Of a stretch of DNA of 64,000 nt, positions 26,922-35,101 are shown piece after piece; within the stretch, counting starts at the first letter, position 1; each line of letters begins with the position of its first letter. The DNA is from Hyphomicrobiales bacterium (GTDB lineage: Bacteria; Pseudomonadota; Alphaproteobacteria; Rhizobiales; Phreatobacteraceae): NCBI GenBank assembly GCA_017304475.1, contig JAFKKV010000035.1:55752-119751 (forward strand), given 5' to 3'. Under the pieces are notes generated by a model. The model worked only from the letters and a program-made list of their open reading frames with translations, searched no databases and was not told where the DNA came from. A program made the translations under genes and the position numbers.

Positions 26922-27353
26922 TCAGGCGGCCTTGAACCCGGCACGGATGCGCGCGGCATGCTCGGCCAGCACGTCCGGCGTCGCCATGGTGCCGGGCGGG
27001 CGCAGCGCGACGCCTTCCCAGCGCGGCAGGATGTGGACATGGATGTGGAAGACCACCTGTCCGCCGGAGCTTTCGTTGAACTGCTGAATGGTCAGGCCGT
27101 CGGCGGCCATGCCGGCCTTCACCGCCTTGGCCACCACCTGCGCGCCCTTGGCGAGATCGGCGAGGTCTTCGGGGGTGATATCGAGAAGATTGCGCGCCGG
27201 CGCCTTCGGGATCACCAGGACATGCCCGTCGGCGCGCGGCATGATGTCCATGAAGGCCAGGACCCGGTCGGTCTCGTAGACCTTTTCCGCGGGCAGTTCG
27301 CCGCGCAGGATCCTGGCGAAGATATTGTTCGGATCATAGGCTGATGTCGACAT
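26922..27353 (-). CDS. HIT-family nucleotide-binding protein (HinT-like)
   Basis: A 143-residue protein with the histidine-triad motif 'HIHVHILPRW' near residues 101-110 and 'CHVLVIPK'-type context ('GHVLVIPKAPARNLLD'). HIT proteins hydrolyse phosphoramidates such as AMP-lysine or diadenosine compounds in the cytoplasm. The N terminus 'YDPNNIFARILRGELPAEKV' is characteristic of the bacterial branch. The start lies just after a hairpin that ends the upstream small exported gene. Confidence 0.95.
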   Translation of the reverse strand: MSTSAYDPNNIFARILRGELPAEKVYETDRVLAFMDIMPRADGHVLVIPKAPARNLLDITPEDLADLAKGAQVVAKAVKAGMAADGLTIQQFNESSGGQVVFHIHVHILPRWEGVALRPPGTMATPDVLAEHAARIRAGFKAA

Positions 27354-27357
27354 GAAA

Positions 27358-27387
27358 ACACCCTCGCGCTTGACGGTGCGAGGGTGT
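27358..27387 (-). terminator. terminator of the first small exported gene
   Basis: A 10-bp perfect stem (27358-27367 with 27378-27387) of ACACCCTCGC and its complement. On the minus strand it is followed by TTTTCAT. It lies 43 bp after the 27431-27733 gene and immediately before the HIT start. Confidence 0.8.
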
Positions 27388-27430
27388 GGCAGTCCGTTGC
27401 CGTGTCGTCAAGCGACCGCGGCCAAGCGCG

Positions 27431-27733
27431 TCACCAGACGCGGACCCAACGGCAGACGCGGCCGTAACCGGTCCAGACGCAGCGGCGGGCCATGCGCGGC
27501 CGAACCACATAGACCGGCCGGCGATAATAGCGCCGACGGTAATAATACTGCATGTCCTGCGGCTCGGCGGCCGTGGCGGCAAGGCCTTCACGCAGGCCGG
27601 CGACCGTGCGCGGCGTATCGGCGGCGGGTCCAGTCAGCGCGGCCGAAACCGGGGCGGCTTCCGCCTGAGTCGCGGCAGCCGCTACGGCCACACCACCGGC
27701 GAAAACAGCCAGAAACGAACGACGATCGAGCAT
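27431..27733 (-). CDS. small exported basic/aromatic protein, paralogue 1
   Basis: A 100-residue protein. Its N terminus 'MLDRRSFLAVFAGGVAVAAA' is a Tat-type signal with a cleavage site near 'AEA'. A short Ala/Thr/Pro linker follows, then 'EPQDMQYYYRRRYYRRPVYV' and a tail with two cysteines ('RRCVWTGYGRVCRWVRVW'). It is one of four tandem paralogues at 27.4-29.1 kb sharing the signal and the '(E/D)MQ' core. The tail is strongly positive and rich in Tyr, Trp and Arg. No enzymatic motif is visible. It is likely periplasmic or envelope-associated, with unknown function. It has its own terminator and a conserved upstream palindrome. Confidence 0.72.
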   Translation of the reverse strand: MLDRRSFLAVFAGGVAVAAAATQAEAAPVSAALTGPAADTPRTVAGLREGLAATAAEPQDMQYYYRRRYYRRPVYVVRPRMARRCVWTGYGRVCRWVRVW

Positions 27734-27812
27734 GGGGCGTCTCCAGAAAGGGATGTTGGCAAGAAGATCCGTTACGAGCGCATGCTACGGAATCCGCGCG
27801 CGCTGGCATCGG

Positions 27813-27838
27813 TATTTCCCCTCAACATGCCTGGAAAT
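27813..27838. promoter_or_regulatory. conserved upstream palindrome of paralogue 1
   Basis: TATTTCC and GGAAAT arms separated by about 13 bases lie 80-105 bp upstream of the 27733 start. The same element, with a GCTACGGAAYCC block on the gene side, occurs at nearly the same distance upstream of paralogue 2. Confidence 0.5.
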
Positions 27839-27852
27839 GCCCGGATATGGTT

Positions 27853-27882
27853 GCCGGCGCCCGCGCAAAGCGCGGCGCCGGC
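27853..27882 (-). terminator. hairpin after paralogue 2
   Basis: A 9-bp perfect outer stem (27853-27861 with 27874-27882, GCCGGCGCC) with an inner GCGC-AAA-GCGC hairpin, 16 bp after the stop of the 27898-28170 gene. There is no T-run. Confidence 0.55.
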
Positions 27883-27897
27883 ACGTGGCGAAAGGCC

Positions 27898-28170
27898 TTA
27901 CCAGTAGTAGCGGCGGCGCCAGTAGCGGCGGCGCACATAGTAACGCCGGCGCACCACCCAATAGCGGCGGCGGTAATAATACTGCATCTCGCGCGGTTCG
28001 CCGGCGGCGGGCGCGGCACCCTCGGTCGCGCCGGCGGCCAGGGCGGTCGGATCGGCGGCGGGGGCGGCTCCAGCCGGGACCGGCGAAACGGCGCGGGCTT
28101 CGGCCTGGCCGGCCGCGGCAACCGCAATGCCTCCGGCCAGGAGCGCCATGAATGAACGGCGATGCAACAT
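27898..28170 (-). CDS. small exported basic/aromatic protein, paralogue 2
   Basis: A 90-residue protein with Tat-like signal 'MLHRRSFMALLAGGIAVAAA', an Ala/Pro-rich linker (residues about 25-58), then 'EPREMQYYYRRRYWVVRRRY' and further RRRYYV/RRRYWRRRYYW units to the end. It ends in Trp. It is closest to paralogue 3. The predicted mature tail is very basic and half aromatic. A palindrome at 28253-28277 lies 83 bp upstream. I do not recognise a functional domain. Binding to an anionic envelope polymer is a possible but untested role. Confidence 0.72.
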   Translation of the reverse strand: MLHRRSFMALLAGGIAVAAAGQAEARAVSPVPAGAAPAADPTALAAGATEGAAPAAGEPREMQYYYRRRYWVVRRRYYVRRRYWRRRYYW

Positions 28171-28252
28171 GGATACGTCTCCAGAATGAGAGGAAAAGGG
28201 GCTTCCGCGACGCGATCGACGCTACGGAACCCCCAAAGACCTAACAGCGGCA

Positions 28253-28277
28253 TATTTCCCGTCTGTGTCGGGAAATA
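28253..28277. promoter_or_regulatory. perfect 9-bp palindrome upstream of paralogue 2
   Basis: TATTTCCCG and CGGGAAATA flank TCTGTGT (28253-28261 and 28269-28277). This is a candidate operator or promoter element shared with the site at 27813-27838. Confidence 0.55.
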
Positions 28278-28290
28278 CCCCCGAAGAGTT

Positions 28291-28318
28291 GCTGGCGCTC
28301 ACAGATGGTGGCGCCAGC
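28291..28318 (-). terminator. hairpin after paralogue 3
   Basis: An 8-bp perfect stem GCTGGCGC/GCGCCAGC (28291-28298 with 28311-28318) lies 15 bp after the stop of the 28333-28620 gene. There is no T-run, so it is weak evidence for termination. Confidence 0.5.
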
Positions 28319-28332
28319 GCTGGCAAAGACGC

Positions 28333-28620
28333 TTACCAATAGTACCGGCGACGCCAGTAGCGACGGCGGCGCCAGTAATAGCGGCGGCGCCAGTAATAGC
28401 GGCGGCGCCAGTAGCGGCGCCGGCGATAGTACCAATATTGCATTTCGCGCGGCTCGCCCGCCGCTCGGCCAGGGCCATCGGCGGCCGGCGTCAGCAGGGC
28501 CGGGGCATCGGCGGCGGTTTCAGGCAGTCTCGACAGGGCAGTCTGTGCATCGGCCTTTTGGGTTGTGACGACCGCGAGGCCTCCGGCGACCAGCGCCAGG
28601 AATGAGCGACGGTGCAGCAT
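28333..28620 (-). CDS. small exported basic/aromatic protein, paralogue 3 (RRRYYW repeats)
   Basis: A 95-residue protein with signal 'MLHRRSFLALVAGGLAVVTT' and cleavage near 'ADA', a linker, then 'EPREMQYWYY'. The tail is made almost only of six-residue units RRRYYW and RRRRYW, about five copies. At DNA level these are 18-bp repeats (CGCCGCCGCTATTACTGG on the minus strand) that could expand or contract by slippage. It belongs to the four-gene tandem array. Function is unknown. The mature tail would be insoluble unless bound to lipid or polymer, so envelope association is plausible. Confidence 0.72.
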   Translation of the reverse strand: MLHRRSFLALVAGGLAVVTTQKADAQTALSRLPETAADAPALLTPAADGPGRAAGEPREMQYWYYRRRRYWRRRYYWRRRYYWRRRRYWRRRYYW

Positions 28621-28734
28621 CTCATGTCCTCCAGGGCAGGATGATCAAAGCATCCCGAGGCGTCGGATCCGGGGCCATCCCGGCAACCTGCTTCAGGATG
28701 TTTCCTCATTTACGTCCGGCACGATCACCTGGTT

Positions 28735-28765
28735 CCGCCCGGGCTCGGATGGGAGGCCCGGGCGG
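28735..28765 (-). terminator. hairpin after paralogue 4
   Basis: A 9-bp perfect stem CCGCCCGGG/CCCGGGCGG (28735-28743 with 28757-28765), 14 bp after the stop of the 28779-29072 gene. Confidence 0.5.
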
Positions 28766-28778
28766 CGAGGCTCACGCG

Positions 28779-29072
28779 TCAGTGGCGATGGCGGCGCGGC
28801 CGGACAGCGGGACGGCGGTGATGGCGATGATGACGATGGCGCGGCGGAACCCGGTGCGCATGCCGGTGGCGCGGATGGCGGTGCGGCTGGGCGGCCGGGC
28901 GCTGCATCTCGACGGCGTCACCAGCGGCCGCGGCCTCGGCGACAGGGGCCGGCGCGACCGGTGCAACCGGCTGGGCGCTCAGCGGACGGGCTTCGGCGGC
29001 CTTGCTGCCGGCGACGGCTGCGACGGCGACGCCACCGATCAGGGTTGCGAAGAAAGCGCGACGATCCAACAT
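28779..29072 (-). CDS. small exported His/Arg/Pro-rich protein, paralogue 4
   Basis: A 97-residue protein from the ATG at 29072, preceded by AAGGAG. The signal 'MLDRRAFFATLIGGVAVAAV' and the core 'AVEMQ' match the other three members. The tail instead is His-, Arg- and Pro-rich ('PHRHPRHRHAHRVPPRHRHH'). The His-rich tail could bind divalent metals. The switch from Tyr/Trp to His shows that the signal and core are conserved while the tails diverge. In-frame upstream starts would add residues with no signal-peptide logic. Function is unknown. Confidence 0.68.
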   Translation of the reverse strand: MLDRRAFFATLIGGVAVAAVAGSKAAEARPLSAQPVAPVAPAPVAEAAAAGDAVEMQRPAAQPHRHPRHRHAHRVPPRHRHHRHHRRPAVRPRRHRH

Positions 29073-29209
29073 GGAAATCTCCTTGGCGTGACGTGGTCGG
29101 ACGACCCGACTGACACGCAGAATGAGCCGGCCAATCTGAACTGCCGATATCGCCGCATTTAGCTGCCGTTCAGAAAACATCGGGCGGAATCGCCGCCCGG
29201 ATTCGGCCG

Positions 29210-30391
<1,182 letters not shown>

Positions 30392-30402
30392 CGGCCGCTA
30401 TT

Positions 30403-31158
30403 CTAAGCCCGATAGCCCTCGAACGTCACTTGGTCGGCGTGGCGGCCGGCGTTCAAACGGTCGTCATCGCTGCGCACCGTCCAGCAGATCACCGGCCGCT
30501 TCAGCGCGCTGCGGAACAGCACGGTGGCCGCATTGGGCATGTCGGCGATCTTCCACGACAGGAAATGCGGATCGGTGGCCGGGAAATGCGTCAGCGCCGC
30601 CAGGTCCCGCTTCACGTCGCGCTCGACCGCCGTCAGATGCGGCCGCTGGTAATCCGATTCGGCGACGATGCCGCGCACCAGGCCCGGCGCATTGTCCTTC
30701 AGCCAGGCGATCGGCGCCGGGTCGAAGGACATCAGCGCCAGCGGCCCGCGATAGGCCGCGGCCAGTTCCGCGACACGCCGGGTCAGGCCGAGCTTGCCGT
30801 CGAATTCCGACTTGATCTCGACGACCAGCGGCACCTTGCCGGCGACCAGGTCGAAGAGCTCCGGCAAGGTCAGCATGTGCTCGGCGGTGGCCTTGAAGCG
30901 AACCGCCTTCAGGACCTCGGCCGGGCGCGCGTCGACGCGCCCGGTTTCGACGGTCAGCCGGTCGAGCGTGTGGTCGTGGAACACCACGGCCTCACCATCC
31001 GCGCTCGGCTGCACGTCGCATTCGATGGCGTAATTGCCGGCCACCGCCGCCGAAAAGGCGGCGGGGCAGTTTTCGATCACGCCGGCCGCCGCGTCATGCA
31101 GGCCGCGATGGGCGATCGGACGCGCGGTCAGCCAGCCGAGATCGTGCGGTGCCGGCAT
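30403..31158 (-). CDS. glycerophosphodiester phosphodiesterase
   Basis: A 251-residue GDPD-family enzyme. Active-site features include 'RPIAHRGLHD' near residue 13, 'ENCPAAF', the metal-binding 'ECDVQPSADG' and 'FHDHTLDRLT'. The second half has 'VEIKSEFDGKLG' and 'ICWTVRSDDD'. It hydrolyses glycerophosphodiesters to glycerol-3-phosphate and an alcohol. No signal peptide is visible, so it is cytoplasmic. The ATG at 31158 overlaps the ridA stop by one base (TGATG), which fixes the start and indicates coupling. Confidence 0.93.
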   Translation of the reverse strand: MPAPHDLGWLTARPIAHRGLHDAAAGVIENCPAAFSAAVAGNYAIECDVQPSADGEAVVFHDHTLDRLTVETGRVDARPAEVLKAVRFKATAEHMLTLPELFDLVAGKVPLVVEIKSEFDGKLGLTRRVAELAAAYRGPLALMSFDPAPIAWLKDNAPGLVRGIVAESDYQRPHLTAVERDVKRDLAALTHFPATDPHFLSWKIADMPNAATVLFRSALKRPVICWTVRSDDDRLNAGRHADQVTFEGYRA

Positions 31159-31616
31159 CAGGCGACCTCGACCAGCGCCTCGACCTCGACCGCGGCATTG
31201 ACCGGCAGGGCCGCGACCCCGACGGTGGAACGGGCATGCCGGCCCTTGTCGCCGAACACCTCGACCATCAGGTCGGAGGCGCCGTTCATCACCTTGGGGC
31301 CATCGACGAAATCGGGCGTGCAATTGATGAAGCCGCCGAGCCGGACGATGCGAACGACATTGTCGAGATTGCCGACCGCCGCCTGGATCTGGGCGAGCAC
31401 GTTGATCGCCGACTGGCGGGCCGCCTTCTGGCCGTCCTCGATCGACACGCCGCCGCCGAGCTTGCCGGCCATCAGGCCATCCGGCCCGAGCGAAATCTGG
31501 CCCGAGATCACCAGCGTATTACCGGTGCGCACGAAGGGCACGTAATTGGCGATCGGCGCGACCGGCGCCGGCAGGGTGATGCCGAGTTCGGCGAGGCGTT
31601 TGGCGATGATCGACAT
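31158..31616 (-). CDS. RidA family protein (YjgF/UK114)
   Basis: A 152-residue RidA-like protein. It has 'NYVPFVRTGNTLVISGQISL', 'QSAINVLAQIQAAVGNLDNV' and the C-terminal 'ARSTVGVAALPVNAAVEVEA' with the conserved Arg. This is the longer subfamily (about 150 residues) found in rhizobia. RidA proteins deaminate reactive enamine/imine intermediates from PLP enzymes, but some subfamilies lack tested activity. It is the first gene of a two-gene unit with the glycerophosphodiesterase. Confidence 0.92.
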   Translation of the reverse strand: MSIIAKRLAELGITLPAPVAPIANYVPFVRTGNTLVISGQISLGPDGLMAGKLGGGVSIEDGQKAARQSAINVLAQIQAAVGNLDNVVRIVRLGGFINCTPDFVDGPKVMNGASDLMVEVFGDKGRHARSTVGVAALPVNAAVEVEALVEVA

Positions 31617-31835
31617 GGCGGATCCTTGGCGCTTCAGGACGGGGAATGGCGCCGGAACGTGCCCCAAGGTGGCCGGCCGCGCAAGGCGGCCGAAACGCGA
31701 CGCATCCATGCCGCTTCGCGACCGGCGCAACCCTTCCGGGATGCGGCCCGGGCCCGACACATCGGCGCCGCGTTGTCGCCTCCGATCCGCCCTCCTATGC
31801 TGGGCATTCGGACCTTTGAGTCCTGGAGCCGCGTC

Positions 31836-32663
31836 ATGATCTCTTTCCGCCCGCTCGCGCTTGCCGCCGCAGTCTTCCTGTTCAGCCTGCCGCTGCCGGC
31901 GGCGCGGGCCGCGGAGCCGGTGCTGACGCCGCATCGCGGGGTCTATGACCTCAGCCTCGACGACCGCCGCCCGGCGCGCGGCATCGACACCGCGCGCGGC
32001 CGCATCCTCTTCGAGACCAATGGCAATCTCTGCGAGGGCTATTCGACCAGCTTCCGCCAGGTCGTCGAGCTGGTGGTCAACGGCAACCAGGTCGTGATGG
32101 ACGTGCGCACCGCCAATTTCGAGGAAGGCGACGGCACCGCCTTCCGCTTCACCTCACGCTCGACCGAGAACGGCGCGCCGCGCGACGAGACCGATGGCAA
32201 TGCGACGCGCGCCGCCGGCGCGATCCGCATCGCGGTGACCAAGCCGCGCCCGGTCAATTCCGAGATCGACGGCGCGACCATCTTCCCGACCGAGCACCTG
32301 CGCCGGATCATCGACGCAGCGCGCGCCGGCCAGCCGATCCTCGAGGTCAAGGTCTATGACGGCGCCGAGACCGGCGTGAAGCTCTATAACGCCACCGCCG
32401 TGATCGGCCGGCGCATCGAGCCCGGCAGCGGCACGGTCGAGGAGGCCGCCCGCGACACCCGGCTGATGGGCCTCGCCCGCTGGCCGGTGACGATCAGCTA
32501 TTTCGAGGCCGGCAAGGAAAGCGCGACGCCGGCCTATTCGATCGCCTTCGAGCTCTACGAGAACGGCGTATCGCGCCAGCTCGTGGTCAATTACGGCGAG
32601 TTCTCGCTGCGCGGCACCCTGACCCGGATCGACTGGCTGAGCGAAAACGCCTGCAACAGGTGA
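31836..32663 (+). CDS. eipB: EipB-family (DUF1849) periplasmic envelope-integrity protein
   Basis: A 275-residue protein with a signal peptide (residues 1-26, ending 'ARA') and the DUF1849 fold. It contains 'LTPHRGVYDLSLDD', 'LCEGYSTSFRQVVELV', 'RTANFEEGDGTAFRFTSRS' and the C-terminal 'LSENACNR'. In Brucella EipB two cysteines equivalent to those in 'NLCEGY' and 'ENACNR' form a stabilising disulfide, and both are kept here. EipB maintains cell-envelope integrity in Rhizobiales. The ATG at 31836 is chosen for the signal peptide. It is divergent from ridA. Confidence 0.92.
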   Translation: MISFRPLALAAAVFLFSLPLPAARAAEPVLTPHRGVYDLSLDDRRPARGIDTARGRILFETNGNLCEGYSTSFRQVVELVVNGNQVVMDVRTANFEEGDGTAFRFTSRSTENGAPRDETDGNATRAAGAIRIAVTKPRPVNSEIDGATIFPTEHLRRIIDAARAGQPILEVKVYDGAETGVKLYNATAVIGRRIEPGSGTVEEAARDTRLMGLARWPVTISYFEAGKESATPAYSIAFELYENGVSRQLVVNYGEFSLRGTLTRIDWLSENACNR

Positions 32664-32728
32664 GGCGAGGCGGGGCAGGGCGGCTGGGCCCGCGAGCAAG
32701 GATGAAGCGACACGCTTGGTGCGCGTAG

Positions 32729-32895
32729 ACCCTCGCCCGCTTGCGGGAGAGGGTGGCGCCGTCAGGCGCCGGGTGAGGGTCTGAAGCGGGCCGGCCCATC
32801 ATTTCCAGCCGAAATGCACGGCACGGGCGGACGCAGCGACCCTCACCCGGCCGCTGCCGCGGCCACCCTCTCCCGCGAAGACGCGGGCGAGGGTT
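32729..32895. repeat. REP-like palindromic repeat, type 1, inverted pair
   Basis: Arms at 32729-32780 and 32839-32895 face each other. Each has a CCCTC/GAGGG hairpin, the GGCGCCGTCAGGCGCC or GGCCGCTGCCGCGGCC hairpin, and GGGTGAGGG. They fill the 278-bp gap between eipB and dinB, which are convergent, and may serve both as terminator. Confidence 0.82.
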
Positions 32896-32941
32896 TACGC
32901 GCGCTGCGCGTCCGGCATCATCCCCCATTCGCCATTCGCCC

Positions 32942-34204
32942 CTAATCATCCAGCGTAATGCCCTTGACCACCGCAGCCTTGCCGAACTTGGCGCGCAACG
33001 CATCGACCGCGCCTTCGACCTTGACGTTGCGGGCGATCGAGCTGTCGACGAGGTCGGCGGGATCGGCCTTGTCGAGGCCGGCGAGATCGGACAGGCCGAT
33101 GCCGATCAGCCGATAGGCCGTGCCGTCGGCCTCCTTCATGAGCATCTCGCGGCCGACCTCGAACAGGCGGGCCGCGAGCACGGTGGGCGAGCCGAGCGAC
33201 CGCGACCGCGTGCGCAGCTTGAAATCGGCGCTTTTCAGCTTGAGCGTCACCGTCGAGCCGGAAAAGCCCTGCGCCTTCATGCGCGCCGACACCTTCTCGC
33301 AGAGCGGAAATAGCCGCTTCTCCAGCACCCGGCCATCGCGGATATCCAGGTCGAACGTGGTCTCGGCCGAGACCGACTTGGTCTCCTCGTCGGGCGACAC
33401 CTTGCGATCGTCGATGCCGCGGGAAAGCCGCGCCAGCCTCAGCCCCATGGCGCCGTAGCGCCGCATCAGCTCGGCCTCGTCGAAACGCCTGAGGTCGGCG
33501 ATCCGCTTCAGACCGTCACGCTCCAGCGTCTCCTGCAAGGCCCGGCCGACGCCCCAGATCAGCGAGACGGGCCTGGCGCCCAGGAAATCGAACGTCTCGG
33601 CCCTGCCGATGACGGCGAAGCCGCGTGGCTTGTCGAGGTCGGAGGCGATCTTGGCGAGAAACTTGTTGTGCGACAGACCGACCGAAATGGTGATGCCGAT
33701 GCCGCGTTCGACCGATTTGGCGAAACGCGCGAGCACCAGGGCAGGGGCGGCCCCATGCAGCCGTTCGGTGCCGGTCAGGTCGAGAAAGGCCTCGTCGATC
33801 GAGAGGGGCTCCACCTGCGGCGTGAGCGAACGCATGGCCTCGCGCACCTCGTGACCGACGCGGGCGTATTTTTCCATGTTCGGCCGGATCACCACCGCCT
33901 CGGGGCAGAGCTCCAGCGCCTTGAACATCGGCATAGCCGAGCGCACCCCATGGATGCGCGCCATATAACAGCAGGTCGATACGACGCCGCGCTTGCCGCC
34001 GCCGACGATCAGCGGCTTGTCGGCGAGCGAAGCATCGTCGCGCTTCTCGATCGTGGCGTAGAAGGCGTCGCAGTCGATATGGGCGATCGACAGGCTGTCC
34101 AGTTCGGCATGGCGGACGAGGCGCGGCGAGCCGCAGGCCGGGCAGCGAGCCGCCTGCGGCGCAAGACCGGTCATGCAGTCGCGGCAGAAGGCGAGGGTGG
34201 CCAT
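32942..34204 (-). CDS. dinB: DNA polymerase IV (Y-family)
   Basis: A 420-residue translesion polymerase. Catalytic acidic motifs are 'IDCDAFYATIEKRDD' near residue 43 and 'SIDEAFLDLTGTERLHG' near 135. The C-terminal little-finger region includes 'SADFKLRTRSRSLG'. An N-terminal four-cysteine motif ('CRDCMTGLAPQAARCPACGS') precedes the polymerase domain and probably binds zinc; this extension recurs in alphaproteobacterial versions. DinB bypasses lesions during SOS-type stress. No LexA box was identified by eye. Confidence 0.95.
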   Translation of the reverse strand: MATLAFCRDCMTGLAPQAARCPACGSPRLVRHAELDSLSIAHIDCDAFYATIEKRDDASLADKPLIVGGGKRGVVSTCCYMARIHGVRSAMPMFKALELCPEAVVIRPNMEKYARVGHEVREAMRSLTPQVEPLSIDEAFLDLTGTERLHGAAPALVLARFAKSVERGIGITISVGLSHNKFLAKIASDLDKPRGFAVIGRAETFDFLGARPVSLIWGVGRALQETLERDGLKRIADLRRFDEAELMRRYGAMGLRLARLSRGIDDRKVSPDEETKSVSAETTFDLDIRDGRVLEKRLFPLCEKVSARMKAQGFSGSTVTLKLKSADFKLRTRSRSLGSPTVLAARLFEVGREMLMKEADGTAYRLIGIGLSDLAGLDKADPADLVDSSIARNVKVEGAVDALRAKFGKAAVVKGITLDD

Positions 34205-34313
34205 CGGGCGATTCTGGACCTCGACGGGAGGCCGGGCAAGGGGCGGACGGTCAGGCCCGGACGGGCAAGTGGAGGCGACCGAGCGAACCTGTTATGATCG
34301 CATCCGGCAGGGC

Positions 34314-34616
34314 TCAGGCGAAGCCGCGCTCCCACGGCACGGAACCGAGCGCGTGGGCGGCGCGCACGACCGCCTCGGGCTTGAGATTTTCATTGGCCGC
34401 GAAGGCCAAGAGGAGCGGTTCGTCGCTCATCAGATAGTCCATGACGGCCGCCAGGAAGCCCGGCTGGCCGGCGGCATCGCGGATCGCGCCCACATCGATG
34501 CCGGCAAGTGCCAGGAAACGGTCCAGTCGGTCCGGCTCGGCCGCCAGAAAGCCCAGTGCCTGCACGGCCATGGCTTCGGCCGCCTCTCGTCCGCCATCCT
34601 CGCGACGTCGCGCCAT
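34314..34616 (-). CDS. DUF3572 family protein
   Basis: A 100-residue protein matching DUF3572: 'AEAMAVQALGFLAAEPDRLD', 'FLALAGIDVGAIRDAAGQPG' and 'YLMSDEPLLLAFAANE'. The family is largely restricted to alphaproteobacteria and has no assigned function. It has no signal peptide or membrane helix. In many relatives it sits divergent from divK, as here, with 94 bp between them. Confidence 0.88.
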   Translation of the reverse strand: MARRREDGGREAAEAMAVQALGFLAAEPDRLDRFLALAGIDVGAIRDAAGQPGFLAAVMDYLMSDEPLLLAFAANENLKPEAVVRAAHALGSVPWERGFA

Positions 34617-34710
34617 GGTTTGCCTTTCTGAAAGGAATCCCGGTTAGCTTGTGTCTCATCCATCAAGGTCCGGCAACCATGCCGCACCCGCCGGTGATAC
34701 GGATCCATTT

Positions 34711-35082
34711 ATGTCCAAGACAGTCATGATCGTGGAAGACAACGAGCTCAACATGAAGCTCTTCCATGATCTTCTGGAAGCCAATGGCTATCAGACCATC
34801 CAGACGCGCAACGGCACCGAGGCGCTGGCGCTGGCGCGCAGCCATCGGCCCGACCTGATTCTCATGGACATCCAGCTGCCCGAGGTCTCCGGCCTCGACG
34901 TCACCCGCTGGATCAAGGAAGACGAGACGATCAAGCACATCCCGGTCATCGCGGTCACCGCCTTCGCCATGAAGGGCGACGAGGAGCGGATCCGCGCCGG
35001 GGGCTGCGAGGCCTATCTGTCCAAACCCATCTCGGTGGCGAAGTTCATCGAAACCGTCCGCCATTTCTTAGGCGCGGCCTGA
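34711..35082 (+). CDS. divK: cell-cycle response regulator DivK
   Basis: A 123-residue single-domain response regulator. The phosphoacceptor is Asp53 in 'LILMDIQLPEVSG', the acidic pair is at residues 9-10 ('VEDNELNMKLFHDLLEANGY'), and the conserved Lys is in 'YLSKPIS'. The start at 34711 matches the conserved 'MSKTVMIVEDNE'. DivK controls DivL-CckA signalling to CtrA and is phosphorylated by PleC/DivJ. It is 19 bp upstream of pleD, the canonical pair. Confidence 0.96.
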   Translation: MSKTVMIVEDNELNMKLFHDLLEANGYQTIQTRNGTEALALARSHRPDLILMDIQLPEVSGLDVTRWIKEDETIKHIPVIAVTAFAMKGDEERIRAGGCEAYLSKPISVAKFIETVRHFLGAA

Positions 35083-35101
35083 CAGCCGAGGAAGCAACAT
35101 C

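Noticed and set aside
28333..28445. Regular 18-bp repeats resembling a small CRISPR array
   Set aside because: There are no unique spacers; the repeats are contiguous, in frame and encode RRRYYW units of an exported protein. No cas genes are present.
28621..28735. EcfG-type (GGAAC-N16-CGTT) stress promoter upstream of paralogue 3
   Set aside because: A GGAAAC is present, but the distance to the next GTT is about 12 bases instead of 16-17, and the other paralogues do not share it.
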